DNA from: Verrucomicrobiales bacterium
GTDB taxonomy: Bacteria; Verrucomicrobiota; Verrucomicrobiia; Limisphaerales; J093
DNA length: 64,000 nt
Direction: 5' to 3'
NCBI GenBank assembly: GCA_024233305.1
Contig: JACKPV010000022.1
Location: 1-64,000 of the forward strand
In this document: positions 8,014 to 18,107 of the stretch, in pieces
Position numbering within the stretch: position 1 is the stretch's first letter
Layout: each line of letters opens with the position of its first letter
Notes under the pieces: model-generated
Databases searched by the model: none
What the model saw: only the letters and a program-made list of their open reading frames with translations
Told to the model about the DNA's origin: nothing
Program-made: the position numbers and the translations under genes

Positions 8014-8597
8014 TGCCGGCGGTTGTTCCGTACCACCCCAGGCCAGCAACTGGTCAGCGACATCACCTACATTCCCACCGCCGAGGGCGGGCTCTACCTG
8101 GCCCTGGTCGTGGATCGTTTCAGCCGCAGCGTCTTCGGCTGGCACTTGGCCGACTCCCTTCACGCGGACCTGGTTTGCCACGCCCTGGACCACGCCCACC
8201 GCACCGGCCTGATCGGCCCCCAAGCGATCTTCCACTCCGATCGGGGCTGCCCATACACCGCCGCCCTCCTGCGCGGCCAACTCGCCCGCCTGGGCCTGCG
8301 CCAGAGCATGAGCGCCCGAGGGCATTGCTATGACAACGCCATGGCCGAAAGCGTCTTTGCCGCTCTCAAGGCCGAGGCCCTGCCCCCCGAGCAGCCCTTC
8401 GCCTCCCGGGCCCTGGCCCGCAGCGCCCTCTTCGACTACCTCGAAACCTTCTACAACCGCCAGCGCCTGCACAGCTCGCTCGGCTACCGGCCACCCCGAG
8501 AATTCCTCGATCTCTACTTCCAAACCCACCCTCTTGCACTACACTGAACTCAACAAAACCCTGCGCCCCGCCTGTCCACTTTTTCGGGGGAAGACCA
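8014..8597 (+). pseudogene. IS3-family transposase OrfB, C-terminal part
   Basis: The frame ending at 8547 holds the rve integrase core of IS3 OrfB with all three catalytic residues: Asp in SDITYIPT, Asp in FHSDRG, and Glu in AMAESVFA exactly 35 residues later, the DD(35)E spacing of the family. The ending NRQRLHSSLGYRPPREF is also typical. OrfA and roughly the first hundred residues of OrfB are missing, and no left terminal repeat is seen. The right terminal repeat, TGTCCACTTTTTCGGGGGAA and then GACCA, ends at about 8597. It directly abuts the Toprim gene. Confidence 0.85.
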
Positions 8598-9115
8598 CGG
8601 ATCAGTCCCCCGAGGTCAAAGGCCATCACCCGCTTCGCGCCTGCCTGTCGCAGTTGCCGAGCCCACTCGCGGCAGGCCTGTTTCCCGGCGTCATCGACGT
8701 GGGGGTAGATGGTGACTGACTTTCCCACGAACCTGGCCAGTGCCTCAGGATCCAGCCGGTGGTTGGCCGCTCCCAAAACCGCCACCGGGGCTACTGCCTC
8801 CAGCTTGCCTTCGACCCAGAGGTGATGGATGGCAGCCAGCAGGTCCGGAGCGCCTTCGACCCAGGCAATCTGATCGAACTCCCCTGCTTCTTCGACCCCA
8901 ATCGGCCAGCGCTTCCCCACACCGATGCAGTGCGCCTTACGTTCCGCTAGGCGACCGCAGGCGGGCCACGGCTTACCGTCCAGCCTGCAGAATTCCCACA
9001 GGTGCGACCGCTGGTCGGTTACGCACCATGCACGATGGCTCCAAAAGGCACCGAACCGCAGAAACCCGCGCGCTTCCGCGCACCGGAGAGCCTCCGGGGC
9101 GAATCCTCCCTTCGG
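8598..9115 (-). pseudogene. Broken Toprim-domain primase-like gene
   Basis: The minus frame is open from 9115 to the IS3 end. It begins FAPEALRCAEARGFLRFG, passes WCVTDQRSHLWEFCRLDG and RKAHCIGVGKRWPIG, then gives a Toprim fold: the glutamate strand WVEGAPDLLAA and the DxD-like strand YPHVDDAGKQACREWARQL. This layout is that of phage and plasmid primases with a C-terminal Toprim domain. There is a stop just upstream, so any N-terminal zinc ribbon is lost, and the C-terminus is cut at the IS3 right end after FDLGGLIR. It is a remnant of an element replication gene. Confidence 0.65.
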
Positions 9116-9214
9116 GGATCAACCCCGGGGCGGCATGAACTCCGCGCTCCGGAGAGGCTGGAAGGCGCACGTCTTCGTGTTCCCGCGTCCCGCGGGCGGG
9201 ACCACGGGACAGGA

Positions 9215-11302
9215 TCATGGCTTGTCGTTCGCCTCGATCCCGTAGTCCAGATCCCGGGCTGGTGCCTCGCCACCCGGGCCCTTCAGGTAATGCTCGAACC
9301 AACGCAGCATGCGTAACTGATAGTCGTGCCGGGACGCGGCCCGGCGGTTGCCGTGTCCTTCCCCCGGGTACAACACCAACCGCACCGGCGCCCGGCCGCG
9401 CAGCTTGAGATGCCGGTAAAGCTCGCGCGACTGACCGACGTTCACCCGGGGATCGTCCTTCCCGTGCAGGATCAGCAACGGGGTGTGCGCGTTGCCGGCG
9501 TGGTAAATGGGGCTTCGCTCCAGCAGGAACTGCCAGTCCTCCCACGGACGCTCCAATGCATGCACCAGGTACTCCTCGTCCGGGATGTCCGTGGTGCCCA
9601 CCTTCGATACCTTGTCGCTGATACCGACGAACATGACGCCGGCGGCGAACCGGTCCGAGAACTTCGTCGAACACCAGGCCGTCGCGTAGCCACCGTAGGA
9701 GCCGCCCGTGACTCCGACCCGCTTGGGATCCGCCACCCCCTTGGCGACCAGGTGATCGACGGCGTCGACGAGGTCATCGAATTCCCGGCCCGCGGCGTCG
9801 CCCTGCCCGAGCTTCGAGAAGGCCACCCCGCGACCGGTGCTGCCGCGGTAGTTCGGATAAAACACCGCAAACCCGCGCGCGGCTGCCACCTGACCCGGCC
9901 GGCTGTAGGACGTGTTCCACCCGTTCTGCACATGCGATTCGGGACCACCATGCACGGTGAGAATCAGCGGGGCAGGATCGGCCGGTCCGGGACCATCCGC
10001 GAGGGGACGGATGAGAACGCCCTCGAGTTCGAGTCCGTCCCGGGCGGCATGCCGAACAACTTCCTGGACCCCAAACCGCTTTTGCGCGAGCCAGGGATTG
10101 CTGTCGGTCCGCCGTTGCAGATGCGGTTGGTCCGTCGTCCAGCTGAAGACTTCCGATGGATGCCAGGGCGTGCTCCCCACGGCGGCAAGCACGCGCCCCC
10201 GACCACCCTGCGCCAAGGCCGTCAAAACCGGACCATTCGGCCCCAGCAAACGCTCCCGCCGGGTTTCCTCGCCCTGCAGGACCAGCCTTTCGACGACCGT
10301 CTGCACGCCTTCGCTGGCGAGACAGACCAGGGTGTCCGGCTCCGTCCACACGAAGTCCTCGACCTGTCCCTCGTAACCCGGGATGAGATCGCGGAACGCG
10401 CCGGTCCCGGCGTTCACCAACATCAGCCGCCCGGCGGAAGGATCGTGCTGGTCCTCCGCCGCAATCATGGCCAGATGGTAGCCAAAGCGGCTCCAGCCGA
10501 TCCGTCCGAGCTTGCCGGGATTCTCGACCCGCACGAGCACTTCCCCGGTGGTCGCGTCCACAATGCGCACGCGTTGCCGCACGTAGGTGTCATCCACGGC
10601 CGCGGTCGGGGTCACGCTGACCGCCAGTCGATCCTCGCGCGGATTCCACTCGACCTGATGAATGCAGCCTTCGACGGGCAGCGGCGCTTCGGGTGGTAAC
10701 GGGGCGAACAGACTCGTCACCCACACGCGAGCCGGTCGTTCGTCCTCCTCGTAGATCTCCTGGCTGAAGCCCTTGTCCCGGTCCGCCTTCCGCTGCTTCG
10801 GCTCGGCTTCCGCCGCCACGACCGCCACCCGGCGTCCGTCCGGCGCAAGGCTGAACGCCGCGATATCGGTGGCCAGACTCACGGCCCGGCGCGCCTCCCC
10901 GCCGTCGACGGGAATCAAGTAAAGACTGCGCGTCTGGTCCTCGTGCCGCTTGGCAAGAAAGGCGATATGGCTCCCGTCGGCGGTCCACGCCACGGCGCCC
11001 ACCCCCACCTTGCCGGTGACAAAGGGACGTTCGCGCCCATCCGCCAGCCCCTTCACCCACAACTCGCTCCACGCGCCGCCGTCATCGTCGGTGGCCAGGT
11101 CGCGCGGCGCCAGACGGGTGAAGGCGAGGTGCGTGCCCTCGGGAGAAACGGCCACCGAAGCGACGTTCCGCAGGCGGGCAACGTCGGCCGAAGTCAGAAC
11201 CGTCGCCGCCGCCGATTCCGCCGCTTGCAGGCCAGGGCCGCCGAGCGCGAGCAGCAACGAACACACTCCCAAGCGGGCCGTCTTTCGGATTGCGGTCTTC
11301 AT
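9215..11302 (-). CDS. Secreted S9 family prolyl-oligopeptidase-like peptidase
   Basis: This 695-residue serine peptidase has a seven-bladed beta-propeller N-terminal region and a C-terminal alpha/beta hydrolase domain, as in acylaminoacyl peptidases and dipeptidyl peptidases. The catalytic triad is visible: S535 in GGSYGG, D617 in HGKDDPRV and H650 in GEGHGN. LTVHGGPESH gives the oxyanion strand. The start at ATG 11302 yields a clear signal peptide (RLGVCSLLLALGGPGLQA), so it acts in the periplasm or outside, presumably trimming peptides. The longer frame to 11431 adds only a non-homologous leader. It is divergently transcribed from the CotH gene, sharing a 184-base intergenic region. Confidence 0.9.
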   Translation of the reverse strand: MKTAIRKTARLGVCSLLLALGGPGLQAAESAAATVLTSADVARLRNVASVAVSPEGTHLAFTRLAPRDLATDDDGGAWSELWVKGLADGRERPFVTGKVGVGAVAWTADGSHIAFLAKRHEDQTRSLYLIPVDGGEARRAVSLATDIAAFSLAPDGRRVAVVAAEAEPKQRKADRDKGFSQEIYEEDERPARVWVTSLFAPLPPEAPLPVEGCIHQVEWNPREDRLAVSVTPTAAVDDTYVRQRVRIVDATTGEVLVRVENPGKLGRIGWSRFGYHLAMIAAEDQHDPSAGRLMLVNAGTGAFRDLIPGYEGQVEDFVWTEPDTLVCLASEGVQTVVERLVLQGEETRRERLLGPNGPVLTALAQGGRGRVLAAVGSTPWHPSEVFSWTTDQPHLQRRTDSNPWLAQKRFGVQEVVRHAARDGLELEGVLIRPLADGPGPADPAPLILTVHGGPESHVQNGWNTSYSRPGQVAAARGFAVFYPNYRGSTGRGVAFSKLGQGDAAGREFDDLVDAVDHLVAKGVADPKRVGVTGGSYGGYATAWCSTKFSDRFAAGVMFVGISDKVSKVGTTDIPDEEYLVHALERPWEDWQFLLERSPIYHAGNAHTPLLILHGKDDPRVNVGQSRELYRHLKLRGRAPVRLVLYPGEGHGNRRAASRHDYQLRMLRWFEHYLKGPGGEAPARDLDYGIEANDKP

Positions 11303-11486
11303 GCGCCCATTCTTGTGTCCCTCCGCCGTGGAGGCAATCCGGGAGATGACCTGAGGTTTTGCTTTACCCGGAGCCCGGGCTGGCCAACAACTTCCGAGTC
11401 TGCCCGCGAATCCGGATGCCGTTGCCGCCACCGGACCCGCTGGCCGAGTTCGTCAACGGAACGAAAAGCCCGGACCGCTGTATTCG

Positions 11487-14400
11487 ATGACCATGACATC
11501 CATCTTCGTCAAGCCGCCGGCCGGTTCCGCCATCCGACCGCGCGCTTCCACCGGCTGCCTGGCGCTTCTGCTGCTGGCTGGCTGCGGACCCGGACGGTTG
11601 GCGCTGGCCCAAACCGCCCCCGAGATCGACGCGGCTTCGGCGCAACTCGAGCCGGGCGCCGTCTTCCGTTTCCGCTTCCACTCCCCGGGCAACGATCCCG
11701 CGCCCTTCGCGGTCGAAGTCACCGCCGACCTCGGCGCGGCCAGCCCCTGGGAGGAATCCGCGGCGACCGTCGCGCCCGTCCGCGAGGGGCTCTTCGAGGT
11801 CCGCTTGCCCGCAGGCGACGAGCCGCGCTTTTGCCGGGTGCGCACCAGCGACCCGGGGGCCCCGGATCCGGGGGTGCGCCTCAACGAGGTGATGAGCGAC
11901 AACGAAACCGTCCAGGCCGATGTCGACGGCCGGTTCTGGGATTGGATCGAACTCTACAACCCGAACGACGAAGCCGTCGACCTGGAGCGTTACGCGCTGA
12001 GCGACGACCCGGAAACGCCCGGGAAATGGCGCTTTCCCGCGGTGTTGATCCAGCCGCGGTCGCACCTGCTGGTCTACGCGTCGGGCCTGGACCGGACGGA
12101 TCCCGCTGCCGCCCTGCACACGAACTTCCGGCTGGGGGCGGCAGGCGAGGTGCTGTTGCTGAGCGACACCGCGTTGCGCCCCCTGGACCGCCTGGCGGTG
12201 CCGCCGCTGGAAGCCGACCAATCCATCGGGCGCACGCCGGACGGCGCGGACGAGGTGGCACTCTTCGCCCGGGCACAGGCCTCGCCGGGCAGTGAGAATT
12301 CCACGCAAAACGCCGGCGAAGTGCTGCTGTCGCCGCGCTTCGATCCGGATGGGGGTTTCTTCGACGGATCCGTTACCGTGCAGGTGCGAGGCGCCCAACC
12401 GGATCACCGGCTGCACTACACGACGGACGGCAACCCGCCCACGCCGCAATCGCCGGTGCTCGACGGCGCGTTGAGCTTCTCGCGTTCAACGGTGCTGCAG
12501 GTGCTCGCGACGGACAGCCAGGGACGGCGGAGCCCGCTTGAGGCGCGCGCCTATTTCGTGGACGCGCACCACGAGCTGCCGGTGGTTTCGCTGGCCATGC
12601 CGCCGGCGCACCTCGAGTTTCGCAATGGTTACCTCTACGGTCTCGGATCGTCCGTGCTGTCCGGTCAAGATCAGGTGCTGAAGAACTTCCCCTACAGCGG
12701 CTCGAATGCGTGGCAGGATCGCGAGGTCGAAGTGGCCATCGAACTGCTCGAACCCGACGGGGCGGTCGGGTTTCGCCAGCGGGCAGGGGTGAAGATCTTC
12801 GGCGGCTGGGGGTCGCGGGGCTATCCGCAGAAATCCCTCGCCCTCTTCGCCCGACGGAGCTACGGCGCGGGCCGGTTCGAACACCGCCTCTTCCCCGACA
12901 CGGACGTCGACGGGTTCGAGGCCTTCGTCCTCCGCAATTCCGGCAACGACAATCAAAGCACGCACCAGACCCCGCCCCGCCCGCCGATCACCGAGTTCGG
13001 CCCGACGCTCTCCTACGGAAGCTACTTCGTGAACGGCCATTTCACCCTGCTGCGCGACGCCCTCCTGCAGCGGTTGGTGCGGGACACCGGCGTGGATCAG
13101 CAGGCCTATCGCCCGGCGGTGGTTTACATCAACGGCGAATACTGGGGCATCTACAACCTCCGGGAGAAGATGAACGAGGACTACCTGCTCTCCCATCATC
13201 CGTTCGCCGGCCCCGGCGGCGTTGATCTCATCGAGGGCCTCGGCAAGGTCAACGCGGGCAGCGGCACGGTCTACAACCAGATGCGCCAGTACCTCACCGC
13301 GAACAGCCTGTCGGACGACACGCGTTACGACTTCGTGGCGGAAACGTATCTGGACATCGACAACTTCATCGACTACCAGATCGCGATCCTGTACGGGCAG
13401 AACTTCGACATCGGAAACGTGAAGTGCTGGCGGCCGCGGGCCCCGCGAGGGCGGTTCCGGTGGATGCTCTACGACCAGGACTACAGCTTCAACCTCTGGC
13501 CCCCCGACGTGTACGTGCCGGCCATGGGGCGCGACTACGCCAATTACGACAACATGTTCCGCTTCTATACCAGCGGGACCAACCCCAGCGTCGGCTGGCC
13601 GAACGGCGCCGGCCAGACCCTCATTTTCCGCAGCCTCCTCGCCAACGACCGCTTCAAGGCCCGCTTCATCCGTCGCTGCACCGACCTGCTGAACAGCCTC
13701 CTGCGCGAGGATCGCGTGCAAGCCACCATCGCGCTCATGGCGGCCCCCATCCGCCCCGAGATCGCCGATCACCTCCGCCGTTGGAGCTGGGACGAACTGG
13801 TTGCCCGCGGGTTCGGCGTGCCCCACAAGCCTGAGTATCAGCCCTTCGTGCCCGCCACCTGGGAGGCCAACCTCGGGGTGATGGCGGCCTTCGCGGCGAA
13901 CCGGCCCGCGAAAGTCCGGCTCGACTGCCAGCGGGAATTCCGGCTCACGGGCGGCCTGGGCGAACTTGAGGTCCGGATTGAGCCGTCGGACGCCGGACGC
14001 GTGGCCCTGAACACCCTCACGCTCGACACCTTCCCGTGGGTAGGAACGTATTTTGCCGACCTCGCGAACTCCCTGCGACCAATCCCCAACCCGGGCTTCC
14101 GTTTCGTCGAGTGGACCACGCCAACTGGGACCGGGACGAGAACCACGATCGAGTTTGCTGTCGAAAGCGGCGGCCGGAGCGTGGTGACCGCACGGATGGA
14201 ACCGGCGCCTGTCGATCCGGGTTCGGCCTCCGAACTGCGCCTCACCGAGATCCACTATCACCCGGCGGATGCCGCCGACTCGGGCGATTGGATCGAACTG
14301 CAGAACGTCAGCGGCGGACCGCTCGACCTCGCCGGCTGGATCTTCCGGGACGAGGATGACGACCACGCGTTTCTGCTGCCCAATCGGGTGCTCGAACCCG

Positions 14401-14696
14401 GCGCTTTCCTGGTGCTGATTCAGGAGGATGCCCGCTTCCGCCTCCTGCATCCCGCCGCCGTTCCGGTGGCCGGTGACTTTGGGTTCGGTCTGGGCAATGG
14501 CGGCGATACCCTCCGCCTGTTCCGCCCCGACGGCACGCTGGCACTTTCGGTGGTTTACGACGACGCCGCGCCCTGGCCGCAGCCCCCGGACGGCGACGGC
14601 TTCACTCTGGAACTCGCCGCACTGGAAGCCGACCCGAACGACCCCGCCTCCTGGCGAGCCTCACCGAATCCGGGAGGAAGCCCCGGAACCTTGTGA
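11487..14696 (+). CDS. CotH-kinase/lamin-tail surface protein
   Basis: This 1069-residue exported protein has a lipobox-like signal (LLLLAGCG) within the first 35 residues. A lamin-tail domain runs from about 130 to 245 (RLNEVMSDNE, then DWIELYNPNDEAVDL), followed by a chitobiase-type C-terminal Ig domain at about 275-355 (YTTDGNPPTPQSP). The CotH domain at about 370-760 has AGVKIFGGWGSRGYPQKS, NGEYWGIYNLREKMNEDY and RWMLYDQDYSFN. A second lamin-tail domain closes the protein (LRLTEIHYHPADAADSGDWI). CotH proteins can act as atypical protein kinases on secreted substrates. The arrangement is typical of Verrucomicrobia and Planctomycetes, where it is thought to be an outer-surface or cellulosome-like component; the substrate here is unknown. 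Confidence 0.85.
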   Translation: MTMTSIFVKPPAGSAIRPRASTGCLALLLLAGCGPGRLALAQTAPEIDAASAQLEPGAVFRFRFHSPGNDPAPFAVEVTADLGAASPWEESAATVAPVREGLFEVRLPAGDEPRFCRVRTSDPGAPDPGVRLNEVMSDNETVQADVDGRFWDWIELYNPNDEAVDLERYALSDDPETPGKWRFPAVLIQPRSHLLVYASGLDRTDPAAALHTNFRLGAAGEVLLLSDTALRPLDRLAVPPLEADQSIGRTPDGADEVALFARAQASPGSENSTQNAGEVLLSPRFDPDGGFFDGSVTVQVRGAQPDHRLHYTTDGNPPTPQSPVLDGALSFSRSTVLQVLATDSQGRRSPLEARAYFVDAHHELPVVSLAMPPAHLEFRNGYLYGLGSSVLSGQDQVLKNFPYSGSNAWQDREVEVAIELLEPDGAVGFRQRAGVKIFGGWGSRGYPQKSLALFARRSYGAGRFEHRLFPDTDVDGFEAFVLRNSGNDNQSTHQTPPRPPITEFGPTLSYGSYFVNGHFTLLRDALLQRLVRDTGVDQQAYRPAVVYINGEYWGIYNLREKMNEDYLLSHHPFAGPGGVDLIEGLGKVNAGSGTVYNQMRQYLTANSLSDDTRYDFVAETYLDIDNFIDYQIAILYGQNFDIGNVKCWRPRAPRGRFRWMLYDQDYSFNLWPPDVYVPAMGRDYANYDNMFRFYTSGTNPSVGWPNGAGQTLIFRSLLANDRFKARFIRRCTDLLNSLLREDRVQATIALMAAPIRPEIADHLRRWSWDELVARGFGVPHKPEYQPFVPATWEANLGVMAAFAANRPAKVRLDCQREFRLTGGLGELEVRIEPSDAGRVALNTLTLDTFPWVGTYFADLANSLRPIPNPGFRFVEWTTPTGTGTRTTIEFAVESGGRSVVTARMEPAPVDPGSASELRLTEIHYHPADAADSGDWIELQNVSGGPLDLAGWIFRDEDDDHAFLLPNRVLEPGAFLVLIQEDARFRLLHPAAVPVAGDFGFGLGNGGDTLRLFRPDGTLALSVVYDDAAPWPQPPDGDGFTLELAALEADPNDPASWRASPNPGGSPGTL

Positions 14697-14877
14697 ACCA
14701 TGGACCAAGGGGTCGGTTCTTGATATTGACACATCAACGCCCTGACGGCGTTACGCCCAGTGGGACATCGGCGTTGCGGTGACACGCCCCTCTCCGTCGC
14801 GCAAAGCGAAGCCGGAGTGCATTTGACCGTTGCAGCCGCCGCCGGACGGGGTTCCAATGCCGCCGGAATCCAATGCC

Positions 14878-17800
14878 ATGAACACGCGTGTTTTCTCCCT
14901 GGTGGTCGCGATGCCCCTGGTGGCCGTGTCGCTTCCGGCGCAAAACCTTCTGCCCAACCCCGCCTTCGAAGAGCCGGCGCTGCGGGCGAGTGTCAATAGT
15001 GAGGACCGACCCCTTGGGTGGGTGCTTACCGGATGCGCGGGCCAGTGGCGGGTGGCGGGGACCGATCACGTGCTGGTGGTCGAAGGCGACGGGACGGGTT
15101 CCGGCTTCTGGCGGTCGCCGGATTTGCCGATCGCTGCCGGGGGACTTTACGCGCTGCATTTCCGGGCGCGGCGGCTGCCGGGCACGAGTGGCGGGACGGC
15201 GATCGCCGGAACGAGTCGGGTCAACCGTGATTTCCCGCTTGATGCCGAATGGCGCGATTACCGGTTCTGTTTCCGCCAACCGGCCAACGGGGCGAAGGAC
15301 TTCGTCCGCCTCGGCCAGTGGCAGGTCCAGGGCGAGATCGAGTTCGATGACGTGGAACTGCTGCCGGTGCTGGCGAGTCATCGGAGCTCCAACAGCGGTT
15401 TGCGTCTGGGCGAAGGGGAAACCCTGCGGGATGGCCGCTATCGTTTCACCCTGAACCTGGGCTGGCCCGGCGCGAACAATCACCAACCGCTCCAGCGCTG
15501 CTCGGCGGGCTTCAACTCGGATCGCTGGGTGTTCTCAGCCGGCTCGGAAGTCGTTTATCGCTTTGCGTTGCCCGACCTCGCCCAACTCGACGCGCGCGTC
15601 AGCGTGGCGATCAACCACCACACCGCCGGGAGCCTCCACGTCGAGGCAAGCAACGATGGGGGTTCCTGGACCACCCTGGCCAACTTCGACGGGGAGAATC
15701 CTGGCGGCGCCTGCGAGACGCCGGACGACTTGCTCCCCGCGAAGGAACTCTACGTGCGACTGAGCACGCCCGAGGCAGGCGCGTCGCTCCAGGTCAACCG
15801 GTTGGACTACACGGCGCGGCTTTCCGGGGCGCCGGAAATGCGGGCCGAGGGGCGCACGGACTTTCTGGAGTTGATGCACTGCGATCCCCGCGTGCGCCTC
15901 GAGACGTTCAGCGTCCTCAACGACCGCGGGCAGGGCGTGCTTCAGCTCTTCGTGTCCGGCACGACCGCCTTCACGAACCAGGTGGAATGGCTGCGGGAAC
16001 TGACCGGCCCGACCGTACGGTCCGCGCCCTCCGCTTACACCGTGGCCCCGCGCAAACACTTCGCCACCTGCCCCACCGTCAGGGCCGGGGCGCCGGGGGA
16101 TCACGAACTGCTCTTCACGATCCGCGCCAAACCGGATCAAACCCTGCTCCGGGCCCGGACGATTGCGCATCTCAGTCATCTCCGGGATCCCCGCGCCGGC
16201 CATTTCCTGTCGAAGCACCCGAACCTGGCGGTTTGGTGGTGCGAAAGCGGCTGGAAGGTGTCCCGCGACGGACGGCCACCGGAAACCGACGAAGCTGTCA
16301 CGCCCGTGAGGGTCTCCGCGGCGCGTGGCGAGTGGGAAGCGGCGCAGGTATGCGTTGCCTCCTACGAGGCACAAGACCTCACCGCGGCCGAAGCCTCCCG
16401 GTTCACACGGGCGGATGGGCTCGCTTCTGGCATCCGTGTGCAAATCAACGAGCTGGCCTACGTCCGCGTGGAGACCCCGACCGACGGAACCTGCGTGGCG
16501 GATTTCCACCCGGACCCGTTGCCGGCGCTGAACCTGCCGCTGAAACTGGCGCCTCACCGCAACCAGCCCCTCTGGCTCACGTTCCACATCCCGCGCGCCA
16601 CGCCCGCGGGCGACTACACCGGCAAGCTGACCCTGCACATCGTCGGCAAGACGGACCGGCAGGTCATTGCCATCCCGCTCGCCGTGCACGTTTATGACTT
16701 CGAACTTCCGCGGGAGACACACTTGCGCAGCGCGCTCGGATTGGGCACGCACGAGATCAACCGCTATCATCAGCTCACCCGGCGCGAGGATCAGATCGCG
16801 GTCTTCGAGCAGTATCTCCGGAACTTCGCCGAACACCGCATCAGCCCGTATTCGTTCTTCGATTACGCGCCGATCCAGGTGTCGTTCGAAGGCGAAGGCG
16901 CGGACAAGCGGGCGCGGGTGGACTTCGCCGAGTTCGATCGTTGGGCAGAACGCTGGCTGGACGGGAAGCGCCCGCTCAACCCGGCCCTCTCTGCCGGGGG
17001 AGACGAGGCCGACGGTGGCAGTCCGTTCAACACGTTTCGGTTGCCGCTGCGCGGAATGGGCGGGGGGACTTTTCACAGCCGGCATCTGGGCGAGTTGGAA
17101 GGGTTCCAGGAGGGCACCCCCGAACATGCGCGGTTGTTCAGGGATTACCTGAGCCAGGTCGAGGCACACCTGCGCGAGAAGGGTTGGCTCGACGAGGCGT
17201 TCACCTACTGGTTCGACGAACCCGATCCGAAGGACTACGAGTTCGTCGTCGCCGGCCAGGACCGGATCCAGGCCGCCGCGCCCGGTCTCAAGCGCATGTT
17301 GACCGAGCAACCGGAACCCGCGCTCATGGGGCACGTCGACATCTGGTGCGGGCTCACGCCCGAATGGACGCCGGAGGAAGTCCGGGCCCGCCGCGACGCT
17401 GGCGAGGAGGTCTGGTGGTACATCTGCACCGGGCCGAAGGCGCCCTACGTGACGGAATTCATCGATCATCCGGGCACGGAGTTGCGGCTCTGGCCCTGGC
17501 AATCGTGGCAATACGGCGTCACCGGCGTCCTCATCTGGGCCACGATCTACTGGACCAGTCCGCTCGCCTATCCGGATTCTCTGCAAGATCCGTGGGAAGA
17601 CCCGATGAGCTGGGTCACCGGATACGGGCGGCCGGTCGGCACGCGCAGTCCGTGGGGCAATGGCGACGGCCGCTTTCTTTATCCGCCGCGTCGCGATCCG
17701 AACACCGCCACCGAACCGTGTCTCGACGCGCCGGTCAGTTCGATCCGTTGGGAGAACCTGCGGGACGGCATGGAGGACTACGAGTACTTCTGGCTGCTCG

Positions 17801-17994
17801 ATCAGGAGATAAAACGCGTTGCCGCGTTGCCGCGCGACTCGCTGGAGCTGGTTCTCGCCGAGGCCCGCGGACTACTGGTCGTCCCGGAGGAAGTGTCGAA
17901 GGATCTGACGCATTTCACGACCGATCCTCGCACGATCCTGGCGCATCGGGACAAGATCGCCCGGATGATCGAAACCCTGACGAAACAGCGGTAG
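14878..17994 (+). CDS. Secreted DUF4091 (GH123-like) protein
   Basis: About 1038 residues start at ATG 14878 with a signal peptide (VFSLVVAMPLVAVSLPA). Next comes a carbohydrate-binding-like beta region (LLPNPAFEEP, then EIEFDDVELLPV), then a discoidin-like segment around residue 250 (GSLHVEASNDGGSW). A TIM-barrel-like catalytic region follows, with WLDEAFTYWFDEPDP as a likely acid/base segment. The C-terminal DUF4091 motif lies around WPWQSWQYGVTGVLIWATIY, ending with ENLRDGMEDYEYFWLLD. DUF4091 proteins relate to GH123 beta-N-acetylgalactosaminidases, so a glycan-degrading role is likely but the sugar is unknown. It is preceded by a 180-base gap after the CotH stop, so joint expression is possible. 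Confidence 0.8.
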   Translation: MNTRVFSLVVAMPLVAVSLPAQNLLPNPAFEEPALRASVNSEDRPLGWVLTGCAGQWRVAGTDHVLVVEGDGTGSGFWRSPDLPIAAGGLYALHFRARRLPGTSGGTAIAGTSRVNRDFPLDAEWRDYRFCFRQPANGAKDFVRLGQWQVQGEIEFDDVELLPVLASHRSSNSGLRLGEGETLRDGRYRFTLNLGWPGANNHQPLQRCSAGFNSDRWVFSAGSEVVYRFALPDLAQLDARVSVAINHHTAGSLHVEASNDGGSWTTLANFDGENPGGACETPDDLLPAKELYVRLSTPEAGASLQVNRLDYTARLSGAPEMRAEGRTDFLELMHCDPRVRLETFSVLNDRGQGVLQLFVSGTTAFTNQVEWLRELTGPTVRSAPSAYTVAPRKHFATCPTVRAGAPGDHELLFTIRAKPDQTLLRARTIAHLSHLRDPRAGHFLSKHPNLAVWWCESGWKVSRDGRPPETDEAVTPVRVSAARGEWEAAQVCVASYEAQDLTAAEASRFTRADGLASGIRVQINELAYVRVETPTDGTCVADFHPDPLPALNLPLKLAPHRNQPLWLTFHIPRATPAGDYTGKLTLHIVGKTDRQVIAIPLAVHVYDFELPRETHLRSALGLGTHEINRYHQLTRREDQIAVFEQYLRNFAEHRISPYSFFDYAPIQVSFEGEGADKRARVDFAEFDRWAERWLDGKRPLNPALSAGGDEADGGSPFNTFRLPLRGMGGGTFHSRHLGELEGFQEGTPEHARLFRDYLSQVEAHLREKGWLDEAFTYWFDEPDPKDYEFVVAGQDRIQAAAPGLKRMLTEQPEPALMGHVDIWCGLTPEWTPEEVRARRDAGEEVWWYICTGPKAPYVTEFIDHPGTELRLWPWQSWQYGVTGVLIWATIYWTSPLAYPDSLQDPWEDPMSWVTGYGRPVGTRSPWGNGDGRFLYPPRRDPNTATEPCLDAPVSSIRWENLRDGMEDYEYFWLLDQEIKRVAALPRDSLELVLAEARGLLVVPEEVSKDLTHFTTDPRTILAHRDKIARMIETLTKQR

Positions 17995-18107
17995 ACAACC
18001 GACAAGACGGGGGCTGCCGGATGTGTTCCGATGTTCCGGGGTTCGTCCCGTGACCGCCGGTTCCAGAGTGGAGGCCGCCGGAAGCGTTCCCGGTCCCTGC
18101 CCTGCCG

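Noticed and set aside
12486..14450. 654-codon minus ORF opposite the CotH gene
   Set aside because: It is the antisense shadow of a clear protein with domain motifs. It has no recognisable motif and is rich in Gly, Val, Arg and Glu, as expected from GC-rich shadow frames.
15535..17586. 683-codon minus ORF opposite the DUF4091 gene
   Set aside because: Shadow frame of a well-supported gene; Arg-, Pro- and Gly-rich with no motif.
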